NCBI GenBank assembly: GCA_034359265.1
Contig: CP136898.1
Coordinates: 36,975,501-37,039,500 of the forward strand
DNA from: Canna indica
Lineage: Eukaryota > Streptophyta > Magnoliopsida > Zingiberales > Cannaceae
Length of the DNA stretch: 64,000 nt
Reading direction: 5' to 3'
The notes below the pieces were generated by a model. It saw nothing but the letters and a program-made list of their open reading frames with translations. It searched no databases and had not been told where the DNA came from. The translations under genes and the position numbers were made by a program. Positions 10,061 to 22,245 of the stretch are shown here, one piece after another. Each line of letters begins with the position of its first letter. Position 1 is the stretch's first letter.

Positions 10061-12947
10061 CTCTCTGTAATCCGACGACTGAAACTAAATCTATGTACTG
10101 ATTTGGTAATGTGAGATGCCATTACCAAATCGAACACTTCAATGCAGAAACCACTTCCATTTCTTTGTGTACAAGGATTCCTTTTCAATTATTCTTGAAA
10201 AGGAATGGAGAAGATGTTATGATTAATGCTTTTCTATTTTTGTTCATATAACAGCGGGAAGATAAATATTACTTTAGTTAACCAGTCAATTATAAAAAGA
10301 AGTACCCCTTGTATTAAATGATCATAATCTTCATGAGCTCTTCTAGAATACCTAAAGATAATTTTGTTCCATTACTGAGAATAAATAATTGTATATATTA
10401 TTCAAGAATGCAAGTTAGACAAATGAGATAAATGTCAGAATGTACAGCTGCTGAAGTATATATAACACTGGTGGATATTAGGATGGGTACTAGTGCTACA
10501 ATTTAACCAAACAAAGAAAGCAAGGGTGGGTCTAATAATTTAGATGGAAATATTAATCAGAATTTGGGAAGCAATTCTGTAATATGTCATTTACACAAGA
10601 ACAAAGTTGGTATTATATATATCATTAAGAACTTCCTATTTTTTCTTTGATATATGAAGTGCAATTGGCCAGTAGAGTCACAATGCAGGTAGTGAATTGG
10701 TTTGCTGACAGGTTGAATTTTTAGGTCAACCAGTTCAAACTAACATGGTGGAAAATGCTACTATTCCCTTCCAAGGCCAGTGGCCAAACCATGTAGATTT
10801 TTACACAATGCTTACTATCTAAATGTTAATTCAATGATTGTTATTCTTGATTATATTTTTTTCTTAAAACCTTTTTCAGTTTTATATCCTTAATTGTAAT
10901 TTTCAGTTACAATTTTTGTCTCAATCTATTCTCTAAATTTGCATATGTAAGTCTTTGTTTACTGCTCCAATTATTTTAAAAGTTACAAGATTCGTATTGA
11001 ATTATTTGCAGAGGTATTCCTGTTAGGAACATACTATGTTAAAAATAGTATCAACCTACTTGCTACCTTATTAAAGGTGCAAGGCATGATTTAATAAAAA
11101 GGAGAATGATTGTAAGAAAGATACATTTGAATAGCTAACACCAACTTCTAGTTGCCTTACCTATCTAGGTTTCCCCTCTCCTTAACCCCTTTCTATTTAT
11201 TTCTCTTCCTATTTTACCCATCTTCCTATCTCACCCATCACTATCCTGGAGCATAACACTCGGGGTGCATTAGTTAAACTAGCGGGGTGCATTAGATTAA
11301 TTCAAGTCCATATATATTTAACTGAATTTCATCACTATCTTGTGTACTCTTCTGATCTCATAAAGCTTCTTGGCGATTTAGCTTTGTTGATTTAATTCAA
11401 GTCCATATATATCTTGTTTGTTCTCTATATTTAGATTAGTTAGTTAGATCTTCAAGTCTTCATACTATTAGTTAGTGCACCAAAAGATTAGTTTGATTTT
11501 TGAAAAGTAAATCATAGCTGCAGGTTAATTAGCTAGCTAGCTAGTAGTTGTTGTAGACTGTAGTAGCATTGTGAAAGAGTTTAATTTGGGGAAGAAAGCA
11601 GTATATTGCACTTTGACTGCACATCCTTCAGTGCAATTGGGACCACAAGTTGCATCTACTGAACAAATAGAAACCTAGATCTCTATATTGAGTTTTATCT
11701 TTGCTACTACTAACCATCTATTGATCTGCCAAATTAGGCATGCATAAGACAAGTTAGGTTTCTCACATTTTTAATGCAATGCACTGTAACTAGCAACTCC
11801 AAGCTAATTAACCTGCCAAGTTGGCAACTATCTTGTAGGTGTTTCAGATCCTACATTCATATAGACAAATACGCATCTAACTGTAGACTAGGATGACCCA
11901 AAAAGATATCAAATTTACAAAGTCAACTGTCAAAGGCTGACCATAAATGCTCACCTAATTGACAGAGCCAAGCCTTCATGTTTACTTAACTGGATATTAA
12001 ATGTTATATATGTGAAATGACTTCAATGCTCTGGTAGGCTGGTAAAGCAATAAATCTCACATAAAGATTACGATGCATGGAGATAGAAGATTAATGAATT
12101 TAAGTCTATCTAATTTAATCAGAAAGATGGTATAAGTCTATCAATTATAATGTGGTTATAATGTATCTTTTGCAACCAAATTGTTGTATATTTTTTCTTA
12201 GTGCCCAAATCAACCACTACTGTAGCTATTGGGTGCCTAATAGCCTACTAATGACTTAATTTTGCAGCTCATGATTAGCACTTATTAACTTGATAATGCA
12301 GGCCTAATTATCTCATAAAAATGGTGGTTTTTGGTGGCTTTGCGTCCCATTGACCCTGCCACCAAAAGGCAAGTGGCCCTTACCTCATTGAATTGAACAA
12401 TTATTGGAGCACATTTAGATTTGTGTACTTGTTTTGTTTTATTTTAACCACTGATTTAAATCGCAATCATATAAATAAGAGGATAAAGTTTGCACTTATA
12501 AAATTGGACAGCTGCAATCAGTGTTGTGTCTTTTGATACTTATTATGGTGTCCACTCATTGTGATGTTCTAATTAATTGATTAAGCATTCAATATCTCTC
12601 CATGATTTGCTTTACATTAGAATAATTGGCTTATGGTGGTTAAAGAACTCTTTTAAGTGAGTGGTCTTCTCAGATTGGATGCTAAATTAAGGAACAAGAC
12701 TGCAATGTGAATTTTTTTGGACATGCATGCTAGTTATCATCCCTGCTGAAATAAGGATGTATCCTTGTCTTTTCCTTTTCAAATATTCCAATTTATCACA
12801 ATAATTTGTTCATATATCTTCTATCTCTATCGACCTAACATATAATCTATTCATTTCAGCTTACTTTTTGTTGAAGAAATTTTATATGTTGTAAATTGCT
12901 TAATTTATAAATATATAATTTGATGTTAATACTATACATATGTAGAT
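10061..12947. other. 2.9-kb AT-rich non-coding interior of the CACTA element
   Basis: No transposase and no domain-bearing frame was found on either strand. In autonomous relatives (see 53041-59569) this position holds the TNP2 gene. The stretch is either captured host DNA or the decayed remains of introns. It lacks the subterminal words. Confidence 0.6.
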
Positions 12948-14389
12948 ATCGCGAGCACCAACACCGGCCCCGGAGGCTCGAGGTCGTCGTAGGCCTCGGG
13001 GGCCTAATCGGGGGGGCTCATGTACCATCATCGACCGACCAGCATCAGCTCATATCGCTTCACGGTCTAAAGTAAGTATAAAAATTTCTTTATTATGATT
13101 GTTAATTAATTAATTACTATTTATGTTGTTATACTTGAGTTGTAGATTCGAGCAGGATGATGCTACTCGCAGCATCACTGCTATTATCAAGAGTTTCTTT
13201 CAGGAGCCATGGCGTTCAAGGACCCATATGCCGGACCAATCTCGATCTTTACTATGGTCTGAGTTCGAGGTACGTAGTTTATTAATTTTTTAGTTAATTG
13301 TATTAATATTTAAAATGATTGTATTACAAAATTTATTTTCTTTTTGTAGGCTCGCTATACTTGTGATCCCTCCATTCAAGCACAGGTGAAGGCTGCTTGG
13401 GAAGGTTACTGCAAGAGGCTTTTCAAGGATATCCTCCATCGGGCGCGGGATGAGGCGCGGGTGAGAATAGGCTGTAACAGAGATACGCCTATGGATGCGC
13501 TCAAGGGACACGGGCCAGCCTGGATGCATGTCAACATATGGGCATCGGAGGGATGGTAGGGTGCCTCCCAGACGGCGTACCAAAATAGGATGACGTTGGT
13601 CGAGGGATCTGTCGCTCAGTATACCGGTGGGTCCATCTCATTTATCAGCCACGAGCGTCGATTGGCAAGTAATTTAATAATCATTTATTATTATTATAGA
13701 AAAACTAATTATATTTATTTTATTGCAGGGGACGCGCGACGAGCATGGGACGCTCATCCCGGCTGACCCTCTAAGGGTCTTCAAGGAAACGCATAGATAT
13801 CAGCGTGGCCCTCGTCGGGGTGAGTTTATCAACGGGAGGCCGTCGACGATATTGGTAAGTTAATATTTAATTTTTTTATTTAGTTCTATTATGTATAATT
13901 AATTTAATTAATCCACTTAATTTTCATTAAAGGCTATGTACAGTGAGTTGGTGACCCAACGAGGAGGTGATCCTACGCAGCGTCAGCTTGATGCTGACAC
14001 ATGGATGCAGGTGATAGGCGTAGACCACGGTCGTATATATGGCATTGGCACAATGGCCCACGCACGGGTCGTCTGCCTTCACCTCCTCCTCTGTTGGTCC
14101 ATCAACATCACGTGCGGATCAGGATAGATTAGCGGCCATCGAGGCTGCTCAAGCACGCCTCAGCACCGACATGGCCACTATGAGGGATACTATAACATAT
14201 GTGACCGAGTACTTGGAGTATATAGCTTCTATCATACTTGGTGCTCGTGCCCCTCCGCCTCCCACGTCATTCGACGCGATGACATCAGTATCAGATCCAT
14301 CATCATCGTCGACGCCTACTAATGCCCTCCCCACGCAGCCCCTATCCTCGTCGCCTCCCCCACCGCCGTCTGATGCGCCTCACCAGTGA
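12948..14389 (+). pseudogene. CACTA accessory transposase gene (plant Ptta/En/Spm, Transposase_24 type), decayed
   Basis: The exon model is 12948-13071, 13153-13269, 13350-13668, 13729-13854 and 13933-14389. The landmarks match the intact homologue at 58070-59605: RGRRRPRGPNR in exon 1, RSLLWSEFE then ARYTCD across the exon 2/3 junction, AQYTGGSISFISHE in exon 3, FKETHRY in exon 4, and YSELVTQRGGDP with DHGRIYG in exon 5. Breaks are a TAG stop at 13557-13559 in exon 3 and a frameshift near 14075 in exon 5. After that the frame returns as a Ser/Pro-rich tail with a heptad-like segment (RLAAIEAAQARLSTDMATM). The family role is assumed to be binding of element ends. Exon borders are inferred from GT-AG signals. 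Confidence 0.8.
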
Positions 14390-14599
14390 TGTATTTGTTT
14401 GATGCTTTATTTTGATATGATGTAAATATTGTTTTGATACGGTGTATATAATATTTTGATACGATGTATATAATATTTTTATATCAATTTGATGTATATA
14501 AATTATAAATTGATGTCTCTTGTTTGTTTTTGATATGTATTTTAATTATTGTAAACAAGAATTTATATTTTTCATTTTTTTTTAAAAAAAGTATATACT

Positions 14600-14860
14600 T
14601 ATGCGACGGTATTGCGACCAAAAATACCATCGCAGAAGATTGGTCGCACAACACATTGGTCGCAGTTGCTGTGCGGCGGAAGTATTGCGACGATAAATTG
14701 TCGTCGCATTTATTTTTTATTGTGACCGCTCCTTCTGCGGTCGCACATTATCTGCGACCAGGACATCGGCGACGGAATTTTGCGACCGCTTATCACCGTC
14801 GCCAAAAGGCTTTTGCGATCATTTTGCGACCGCTTTGGCGGTCACAAAAGCCCTGATTTC
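14600..14860. repeat. Right subterminal repeats of the 9.5-kb CACTA
   Basis: Dense TGCGAC, GGTCGC and CCGTCGC words lead into the terminal TTTCTAGTAGTG. They mirror 9528-9725. Confidence 0.8.
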
Positions 14861-14868
14861 TAGTAGTG

Positions 14869-14888
14869 TGTCCTAAACAAGAGAAATC

Positions 14889-14919
<31 letters not shown>

Positions 14920-16100
14920 CTTCAGTAAAAACAATAAATTAATTTTTTTAACAAGTATTAAAAACTTTGTCCTCCTTCAATTCCTTATAAAAAACTTGTC
15001 CCCCTTCATAGAAACAACTAAATGCTCGATTAAGACCTCAAGCACAAGTTCAAGTTCAGTCAATAGGTTTTAATACCTTTGCCTATATCACAAATCACTC
15101 CATGACCAATCAGCTAAAATTATGAGTAACTAAAATACACCGATCAACAGGAAGACTAAATGAAATCAACAGTCGAGGATCGTGCTTGAAATTGCTGAGG
15201 GTGCGGGAGCTCGAGAGCGGCGACTAAGGCCGAGGACCGCGCTTGGGGTCATGGCGAGCTCACGGGCAACGTAAGGCAGCACCGCACTTGGGGTCGCTGA
15301 GAGCACGGGAGCTTGATAGTGGCATTGAGGCGGAGGACCGTGCTTGAGATTATTGGGCTTGCGGGGTGTCCGTCCGTTGACTGTAAGTTTCCTGGGTGCA
15401 CATGCAAAGTTGTGAAATGAGGGAGTGATCTTTTATTAAATGGGGAGATAGGTAATACAATAGAGTTCTCCCGAGCGAGGTGCTCGAATCGTGTGTGGCC
15501 ATGCCTTATTGAGGTTTTAAAAGGGAAGAGGAGGAACCCAGAGTTGTCTGTCAGTGGATGTTGTTTGTTGGAGTGGTGCTCCATCCTCGAGTTGTCTCTA
15601 GGATGGGGCCATTTTTTAGCATTTTCGTTCAGGTTCAACTAGGAAGTCCTCGACGGCTATTCGTCGAGGGATGCTGAGATCGTCTGATGGGGCAGAGCTC
15701 TTAGTTCCCGGTCATGGCAATCTCGGCCTTCGCCTTTCTTGTTGGGCTTCTTGGACTTATTGTCCTCGACACCATCTTTGGTGGTCTATCTGTCAGCCTT
15801 TCTAGCCGGCCTCTTGGAGTTCTTTCATCTTTATATAGCACATGAATCATTCTCGAAACTCGACCATTCTTCTCGGCTTGGCCAGGGCGATTTGGTCTGC
15901 AAATTGCCCGAGCTTTAGCCCGTGCTTGACACAGTATAACTCGTCGTGTGGGTCGAGATTGGGAATCTCCATGACCCGTCACTCCTCGCCGTGTTAGGGT
16001 CATTAGGTAGCGGGGGAAACTGATGCTAGGTTGTTGCCTATGTGTGGCGGTGTTCGCCTGACTCCGGGTACCTACCATGGTTTGACAGTATAATTTACTC
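14869..16100 (-). repeat. Leader/5' region of a Ty3-type retroelement, degraded
   Basis: It opens with a flank and a poly-A run (14889-14915). Further on there are weak minus-strand frames (15249-15638, 15701-16108) without a recognisable domain. They lie downstream, in element sense, of the primer site at 16101-16120, so they probably represent untranslated leader or decayed Gag. Low-level similarity between repeated GAGCTCGAGAGCGGCG-type words suggests internal tandem duplication near 15180-15340. Confidence 0.45.
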
Positions 16101-16120
16101 GGCCCCACGGTGGGCGCCCA
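16101..16120 (-). promoter_or_regulatory. Primer-binding site of a Ty3-type element
   Basis: Minus strand reads TGGGCGCCCACCGTGGGG, immediately inside an LTR that starts TGTTCTTGCC. A closely similar site is at about 61200-61222, which shows this is a repeated element and not chance. Confidence 0.65.
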
Positions 16121-16121
16121 A

Positions 16122-17030
16122 TGTTCTTGCCTAAAGTCAGTGTGATGCGGTCATGCACGTCTCCTGGTCTAGTGCGACTCCGGGGGGACCTACAAAGACA
16201 CTTTGACGCTCAAGTAACAAAGAATTTTAGGTGTGGGCATGGAATTTGAATCGAAAATAGACCTAATGTGTGTTGTATCCGTATATAGTGCATGATACGG
16301 GATGTCTCGGGCGATAATGCCTCCCTGAATCTCGTGTGGATGTGCTCATAATGGATTGAGGCTAATCCCGGAGATGTCGGGTTCATTGACAAATCCCTAG
16401 TAATTAATGAGGATGAGGGTGTACTTGTATGATCGGGTGGAGCCCCCGGCTTAAGTAGTGTGTCATTCGACTTGAGTATGGTTCATGCGTGTGGGCATTT
16501 CTAGGCCTAATTTAGTCGGTCTCAAAGTGCTAGTCTAGTTCAACGTCTTTTTTCTTTTCAAATTTGTGGTTTTTAAAAAATTTGAAGTGATTTGAAAAAT
16601 TCAATTCAATTTGAGTCAAATCTATAGATATATTTTATTGATTGAAATATATTAATACAAGTTCCTACGTGAAGTCGAAGCGATGTGGTCCGGTCTAGTG
16701 TGTCTCTTGGTCAGGTGCGACTCTGACAGGTGGGGGGACCTACAAAAGACACTCTGACGCTCAAGTCAGGATATGTTTGAGGTGGGGGTAATAGAAATTG
16801 GAATCTAGGTACCTGAGACGTGTTGTAGGGATGAGAGGTGACTAGCGATGATGCCGCCCGATAATCTTGTAGGGATGTTGCTCGGAATGGGTCATGGCTG
16901 ATCCCGAAGATGTCGAGATCGTAATGACCAATCTCTTGTAATTAATAAGGACGTGTATGTCCTTGTATGGTCGGGTGGAGCCCCGGGGCATAGCCGTTTG
17001 GCTTGACTCGAGTCGGGTTCTAAATTCTTT
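16122..17030 (-). repeat. LTR of a Ty3-type element with an internal module duplication
   Basis: It begins TGTTCTTGCCTAAAGTC next to the primer site. A module running from GTGCGACTC through GGGGGGACCTACAAA to GGTCGGGTGGAGCCCC occurs twice, at about 16140-16450 and 16690-16990. A third related copy starts near 61230. The outer edge is not fixed because the partner LTR is absent. Confidence 0.55.
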
Positions 17031-18426
17031 TAAAATGCAAAATTTAGAACCAAAATATAAACTTAAATGAAAAAATATATAAATTAAACTAAATAAAGGA
17101 AAGTTAAATATTTAGTTGATAATATAATCCAAAGATATTGGTATAATTTGAAGTATTAAATTTTCTCTAAAATGCATATATAATAAATATATTGAAAGAT
17201 AAGATGAACTAATACTATCAAATTTTTAAAAAATAAATAAATAAAATTTGTATTAAAAATAGTAGATAGTAAATAATAATATAAATTGAAATAAAATTTT
17301 TAATACAGAGTTAAAAAATGATACATAATATATAATGCGTAAAAGTGTATATTTATATAATATATATTTTATATAAAAACACATCAAAATTTTGTGAAAA
17401 AATTAAAATGATGAAATCATGCTGTTCTTTTTCTAAGAATTGATTTAAAAATTTGTTTAGATTCAAACCTAATCTAATTAAATTATAGATGGACTCGATT
17501 CACAAAATTTTCTAGATAACTTCATATAGTAGGTACATTTATAATATTATATTATATTATTTAACTTAAAATGTATTTGATTCAAATAATTCAAAAACAA
17601 AGAAAAATTTAAATATAATAATAATAAAAAATATATAAAAAATCAAAATAATTTAGTATAAATAAATAAACAAAAAAAATTAATAGAAAAAAGAAGAAGA
17701 AAAAAAGGGAGTAGCACTGTCCTTTTATTTCAAAAAAAAGAAAAGGTACTACTTTTCTTCCCACATTTATCTAGAAGTCCTATTTTTTTCGTTTCATCTG
17801 GCTGTGAGTTAACTAGATGTGGATCCCACATTGACATAATTCAATTGTACACTTTCTTTTTCTATTTTTATTACGTATTGTCGTAAGAAGTAGATCGTAC
17901 GCATAAAATGTATTACATGACGTACAAAGATGTGGAAAAGACGCACAAAACGCAATAACTAAGGATTGAACCCAAGATTTAGACAACATACTCGGATGCT
18001 ACTACCACTTGAGCACAAGTGGGTTCTCAAGAAGTAGATCGATTTTATAATTAGAGAGTATGCAATAAAGACCGCCGGCAATAAACGTAACCATCATAGC
18101 AGAAGGAATAGAGTATGCAATAAAGACCGCATGCTATAATTAGACAATATATAATGAACCACATGAATGTAATATGGCCTGCACAAACCAATTTATATTG
18201 CAAGTAAATTCGAAGTTTTAAACTTCGTAAAATGGATTCTAATTCAATACTTCACAACACAATTGTTCACTTGGATCAAATACCGCAACTGGGCATGCGG
18301 AAGGACCAAAATTGACACCCAACAAAACCCAACGTCATGGCGGAATTATTGGTTTCCCCTTAATGATAGGGTGTATATAAAAAATGTTATTTATGAAATT
18401 TCTCTCAAGAAAATAGAAAAAGTAGG
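17031..18426. other. Very AT-rich spacer, no gene
   Basis: No coding frame. It contains long A/T runs and poly-A (17640-17710). It lies directly downstream of the stop codon of the prohibitin-like pseudogene and may include its former 3' UTR. Confidence 0.6.
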
Positions 18427-18688
18427 CTACTCCTGAGTTCCTTTATCTTTGCTCTCCAAGTTCAGATCATGAAGGATATCTTTGCTCTCGAAGTTCAGCT
18501 CATGAAGGTTCTCGAAGTTCAGCTCATGAAGGTTAAACAACATATCATTAGAATACAAGAAAAACACGATTAGATGAATTTGTAATTGTGCGAGTGATTT
18601 CCCTTGCAGATTCAATCTGTCGTAGAGCAAGAAATGCATGATTATTCGCAATAGCTTTTCCTATAAGTTATGCACTTTTTGTCTTACC
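18427..18688 (-). pseudogene. Prohibitin-like last exon (C-terminus)
   Basis: After the acceptor at 18689-18690 it reads GKTKSA, a TAA stop, then LIGKAIANNHAFLALRQIES, AREITRTITNSSNRVFL. A 1-bp insertion follows, then YSNDMLFNLHELNFE to the terminal SKDKGTQE and stop at 18427. The plant family has GEAKSAQLIGQAIANN and SDDLLLNLQ at the same places, so the TAA replaces the Gln codon. The end is unusual: the LHELNFE unit occurs twice, followed by a third variant LHDLNLE, where the family usually has a single short LNLQ-type tail. Confidence 0.85.
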
Positions 18689-19054
18689 CTGTCAAATACA
18701 TAAGCGGAGAAATAAGACTAACATTTTCTAGATAGATTTCTTTATAAGCAATTGCTTTTTTTGTAAGCACATAGTTAGCAAAGTAACAATAGATATACAA
18801 GTTTATCAATATCTAAATGATAAATTTTCAGATGGAAAACAAAAGGTCAGACTGCTCATAGTAAGGCCAGAGGTCATGGTTTTCTCAGCAGCAACAGTAG
18901 TATAAAAAAAATGAGGCAGGAGGTTATGGTTTTCCTAGTTCCTAGCAGCAACAATAGTCAAGAAAATTGACGAGTCAAGGTCAATAAACTAGGACCATAA
19001 GGAGATAGCCATGAAAATTGACAAAGATTGAATGTCACAAGGCATTTAGCATAC
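18689..19054 (-). other. Intron of the prohibitin-like pseudogene
   Basis: Bounded on the minus strand by GTATGC at 19054 and GACAG at 18689. It has no coding content and no insertion. The exons join in phase across it (RAQ then GKTK). Confidence 0.75.
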
Positions 19055-19113
19055 CTGTGCTCTAATAACATCACTTTTCTTATCATGTTCTGCCTTTTCA
19101 ACAATAAATTTAG
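19055..19113 (-). pseudogene. Prohibitin-like exon, 3' half
   Basis: Reads KFIVEKAEHDKKSDVIRAQ and ends at a GT donor, matching KFIVEKAEQDK in the plant family. The first 27 bp (19087-19113) repeat the last 27 bp of the other half (33855-33881) with one difference. The copia LTR begins directly after it. Confidence 0.85.
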
Positions 19114-19535
19114 TCTATGCCTAGAATCATACATGTCAAATCATTGAGAAAACTTAGTTGTGGAAGTATAACTGAATCCATTGCTAAGTTTGAGAGATGG
19201 GGGCAGCCTTTCAAGTCTATGCGCTGATCACAAGACATCTCAGAATAATGGGGCTTCTGAGACAGGAATCAAGTTCATGACCCGGGGATCATAATCTCTC
19301 TATTTATAGAAAAAACTTGAGGTAATAGTAATTTCAATTTTGCCCATCATAAAATCAAAAATTACTCCTAATGCTATATGTACAATTAAATCTCGTATAT
19401 TATTGAGATGTCACGGGCCCACAGATAAATAACAATTAGATCACTTAAGATCTAGGCCGTTAATTTTTGATAGCGACGGATGCACGCCTATTGATATGTG
19501 TTGGTCCACATGAGGTTATTAAAATTAATCTAATA
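19114..19535 (-). repeat. 3' LTR of copia element 2 (outer 29 bp missing)
   Basis: Matches 33456-33854 throughout. A TATA-like box (TATAAATAG on the minus strand) is near 19300-19308. The inner edge TAATA corresponds to TAACA in the partner. Confidence 0.88.
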
Positions 19536-19548
19536 ATCTCCCACTAGG
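19536..19548 (-). promoter_or_regulatory. Polypurine tract of copia element 2
   Basis: Minus strand reads CTAGTGGGAGAT ending at the LTR boundary. Confidence 0.75.
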
Positions 19549-20001
19549 GCCAATAAACATATCACCGTATAGTAACTTTATGAGCTCATCATCACTATTA
19601 TTATCTCCCTCATGCTAACTTTATGAGCTCATCATCACTATTATTATCAACCATCTCCAACAATCTGGTCCATTGATCATACTAACAACGAACCAAAGCG
19701 ACTTTCGTCACATTTATCGTGACTAAATCCATCAATAATCACAATGTTAATACTTTCGACGACATACATCATATATGGGTTCACAGCATGGAAATTACAT
19801 GCAATGTGATCCAAACATGCCTATTTCCAATTGGTCCTACTGTATTGAGATCAAATAAAATATTCCATGTGTAAAAATAATCAAAACTTTATTCTCTAGA
19901 AAAATATTCATAAAGCACAGTAACAAATTATAAACTCTCACTAAACCATCATATCATTACATGATACAACACCCAAATGAGCAACATGCTCATGAAAGAC
20001 C
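19549..20001 (-). other. Copia 2 sequence between RNase H and the 3' LTR
   Basis: Non-coding. A segment TAACTTTATGAGCTCATCA occurs twice (about 19572 and 19616), a short tandem duplication. It ends at the CACTA A insertion and continues at 23863. Confidence 0.6.
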
Positions 20002-20019
20002 CACTACTAGAAAAATGGG

Positions 20020-20350
20020 CATCAGCAACGGCTGATGACGTTGCTGAAGCGCATCAGCAACGGCCGAGCCGTTGCAATAGAGCCGTGGCAGAAAGTCGCG
20101 TTGCTGATAACTTAGCAACGGATCCGCAACGGCCGCTCGGGCCGTTGCTAAAAATATTATCAGCAACGGTTTTGCCACGGACCCGGAGCCGTTGCTGATA
20201 ACATTAATAGCAACAGCCGCTGAGTCCGTAGCAACGCCGTTAGTAAAATCCCGTTGCTAAGCCGTTGCTGTAGGTCATTAGCAACGGCTTTCGATACACT
20301 TTTAGCAACGGCTTTCCCACGGACGGCCGTGGGAAAGCCGTTGCTGATGA
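20020..20350. repeat. Subterminal repeats, left end of CACTA A
   Basis: Repeated AGCAACGGC and GCCGTTGCT words in both orientations. The same motif fills 23555-23845 and both other copies of the family. Confidence 0.85.
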
Positions 20351-20635
20351 TGTGAATCTGGTAACGAAAAAATTTAAAATTCCAAATTTCCATTGATACA
20401 TTGATACATTATCTGATACATAACTCACACACCCATACACTCATACACACATTCATTCACACATCACAAACACACTGAGATATACATCAAAACAATTATA
20501 TTTATATTGATAATTATCCACGATAGTATAAAAACAATTCAAATGCAAAATTGAAGTATCAATATCTCAGTAACAAAGTCAATATAAATTAAACAAGTTC
20601 AATATCTCAGTAACAAAGTCAATATAAACAAAATC

Positions 20636-22170
20636 TCACGATGATGATGGAGGATGGCCTAGATCATATAGCGGGGTCTGGAGTGCTTGAGTGTACACCG
20701 GCGTGGACTGACTCGAGGATGATGGATTAGATGATGCCGAAGAGATGCCTGCTTCGGGATGACCTGACATGTTACGTAGCATAGCTTGTATATCCTCCAT
20801 CATCTGACTCTGGCGCTCCGTTATCTCAGTCTGACGCGCGACCGTGTCCTCTAGAGTCCTTATTCTGCTACTATGATCATAACTAGATCTAGAGGTGGAC
20901 GGCCGCTCACCAGCGATCGGAGGGGTCGGTGCCCCAAGTGGCCCTAGTACGGCTCGCGCATGACCACTATCTGCGAAGCCATATACGCGGCCATGGTCCC
21001 AACCACCTGCGGCCTCGACCCACGTTGCTGCGTCAAAGTCCTTGGGGGTACCCCCGCGCTGCACCACCGTCTGGTTGTAGGTCTCCTACTCGAGTTTAAT
21101 TTTTTGTTTAATATTTATCATAAAACTTAAATTATAAATATATAATGAATAATTTAAACAAATATATAGTTACCATAATGTATGCAGCGCGGTTGTCGAT
21201 GTACTCCCCCGTCCCATGTGCTCGACGGTGAGTCCGCTCAAACACCGCCATCGGGGAGGGTCGCTGTACAGTCCCGTCATCCGACACCGTCGTCTACATT
21301 TACAAAACAAATACATTAATTAGTACACATAGTAATAAATAAAATATAAAATTAAAAGATATACTTACTATACGGTTCGCGTGCACTGCAAATGCAACAG
21401 AGCCGCCGGTGTGACGCGCTGCTCCCCTCGACATGCGGTTTCTAGCCGCATTCCGAGAAACCTCCTGCCATCGATCCGTCGACCATATTCCCACGAGCTG
21501 GTCCCATATATCCGGAGTAATCCAATCGGGGCCGTATCCCCGAGTCTCCGCGATGTTAGTGGTCCCAGCTCGGGCCATCGCCTGGGACCGAGCCTGCCCC
21601 AGCTGCCCGTTGTACCTCGCACGGGAAATAGCCTCCCAGGCAGTGTAAATGAATGGCCTCTGGTCCTCGGCCCATGTAAAGCGAGCCTGCAAAATAATAA
21701 TATCAGTACCAATATTAATCATATGCATGTAAAAAATAAAATAATATGTGCCTCAAACTCGCGCCATAACATGTCGACGTGCTCGCTAGGCACGTGAGAC
21801 CACGTAGGCCATGCCCCGTGCATGTATCGTCAAATAGTAGAAGAAATGCTCCTCGACACTTCTTCTTGCTCGAACCTGCACAACAAAAATAAATTTTAAT
21901 ATTATATTATGATATAATGAATTTGTAATGATTCATAATTCATGATATATTACCGCTCCCCAATCACGCTAATCAATCTACGTGACTCTGTGGCTAGTGG
22001 AGGCTGCCACCTATTCGGCCCGCGTGGCCGCCTGCGTCTGGATGTACTAGCCTCGGCAGTATCATCCGCATGAGGATCAGCAACAGGAGATCAGCAGCAT
22101 GAGTAAGTGCTGGAGTCTCACCGATCTGAGACTCTGAATCTCTCCTGCGTCGATAACCACGACCAGACAT
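20636..22170 (-). pseudogene. CACTA A second gene (Transposase_24 type), frameshifted
   Basis: Minus-strand exons 22170-21954, 21875-21752, 21686-21369, 21293-21174 and 21085-20636 match the five exons of the CACTA B gene. The product begins MSGRGYRRRR and contains ARFTWAEDQRPFIYTAW, ARHTGGSVAFAVHANR, AVFERTHRRAHGTGEYI and VVQRGGTPKDFDA. It ends ALQTPLYDLGHPPSSS, the normal C-terminus that B lacks. A 1-bp deletion in exon 1 (in the AADPP-coding stretch) shifts the frame. The donor after WREFE is GCACAT instead of a GT. Confidence 0.85.
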
Positions 22171-22245
22171 ATCTGTCGAACAGACATATAATCAGATTAT
22201 TGTATAAATAGTAGAGATATATTTAATAAAATATATACTTTACAA

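Larger units (their letters stand above)
9501..14868 (+). mobile_element. Complete non-autonomous CACTA (En/Spm) element, TSD TGT
   Basis: It starts CACTACTAAAAAAATGACC and ends with the inverted GATTTCTAGTAGTG. The 3-bp duplication TGT is present at 9498-9500 and 14869-14871. Both ends carry many copies of a short TGCGAC(C/G) word in both orientations (about 9528-9725 and 14600-14855), the subterminal repeats a CACTA transposase complex would bind. It has a decayed accessory gene at 12948-14389 but no TNP2 transposase, so it depends on another element for movement. Confidence 0.92.

Noticed and set aside
21381..21797. Plus-strand frames of 71-138 codons in CACTA A
   Set aside because: Shadows of the minus-strand second gene, mirrored at 58513-58869 in CACTA B.
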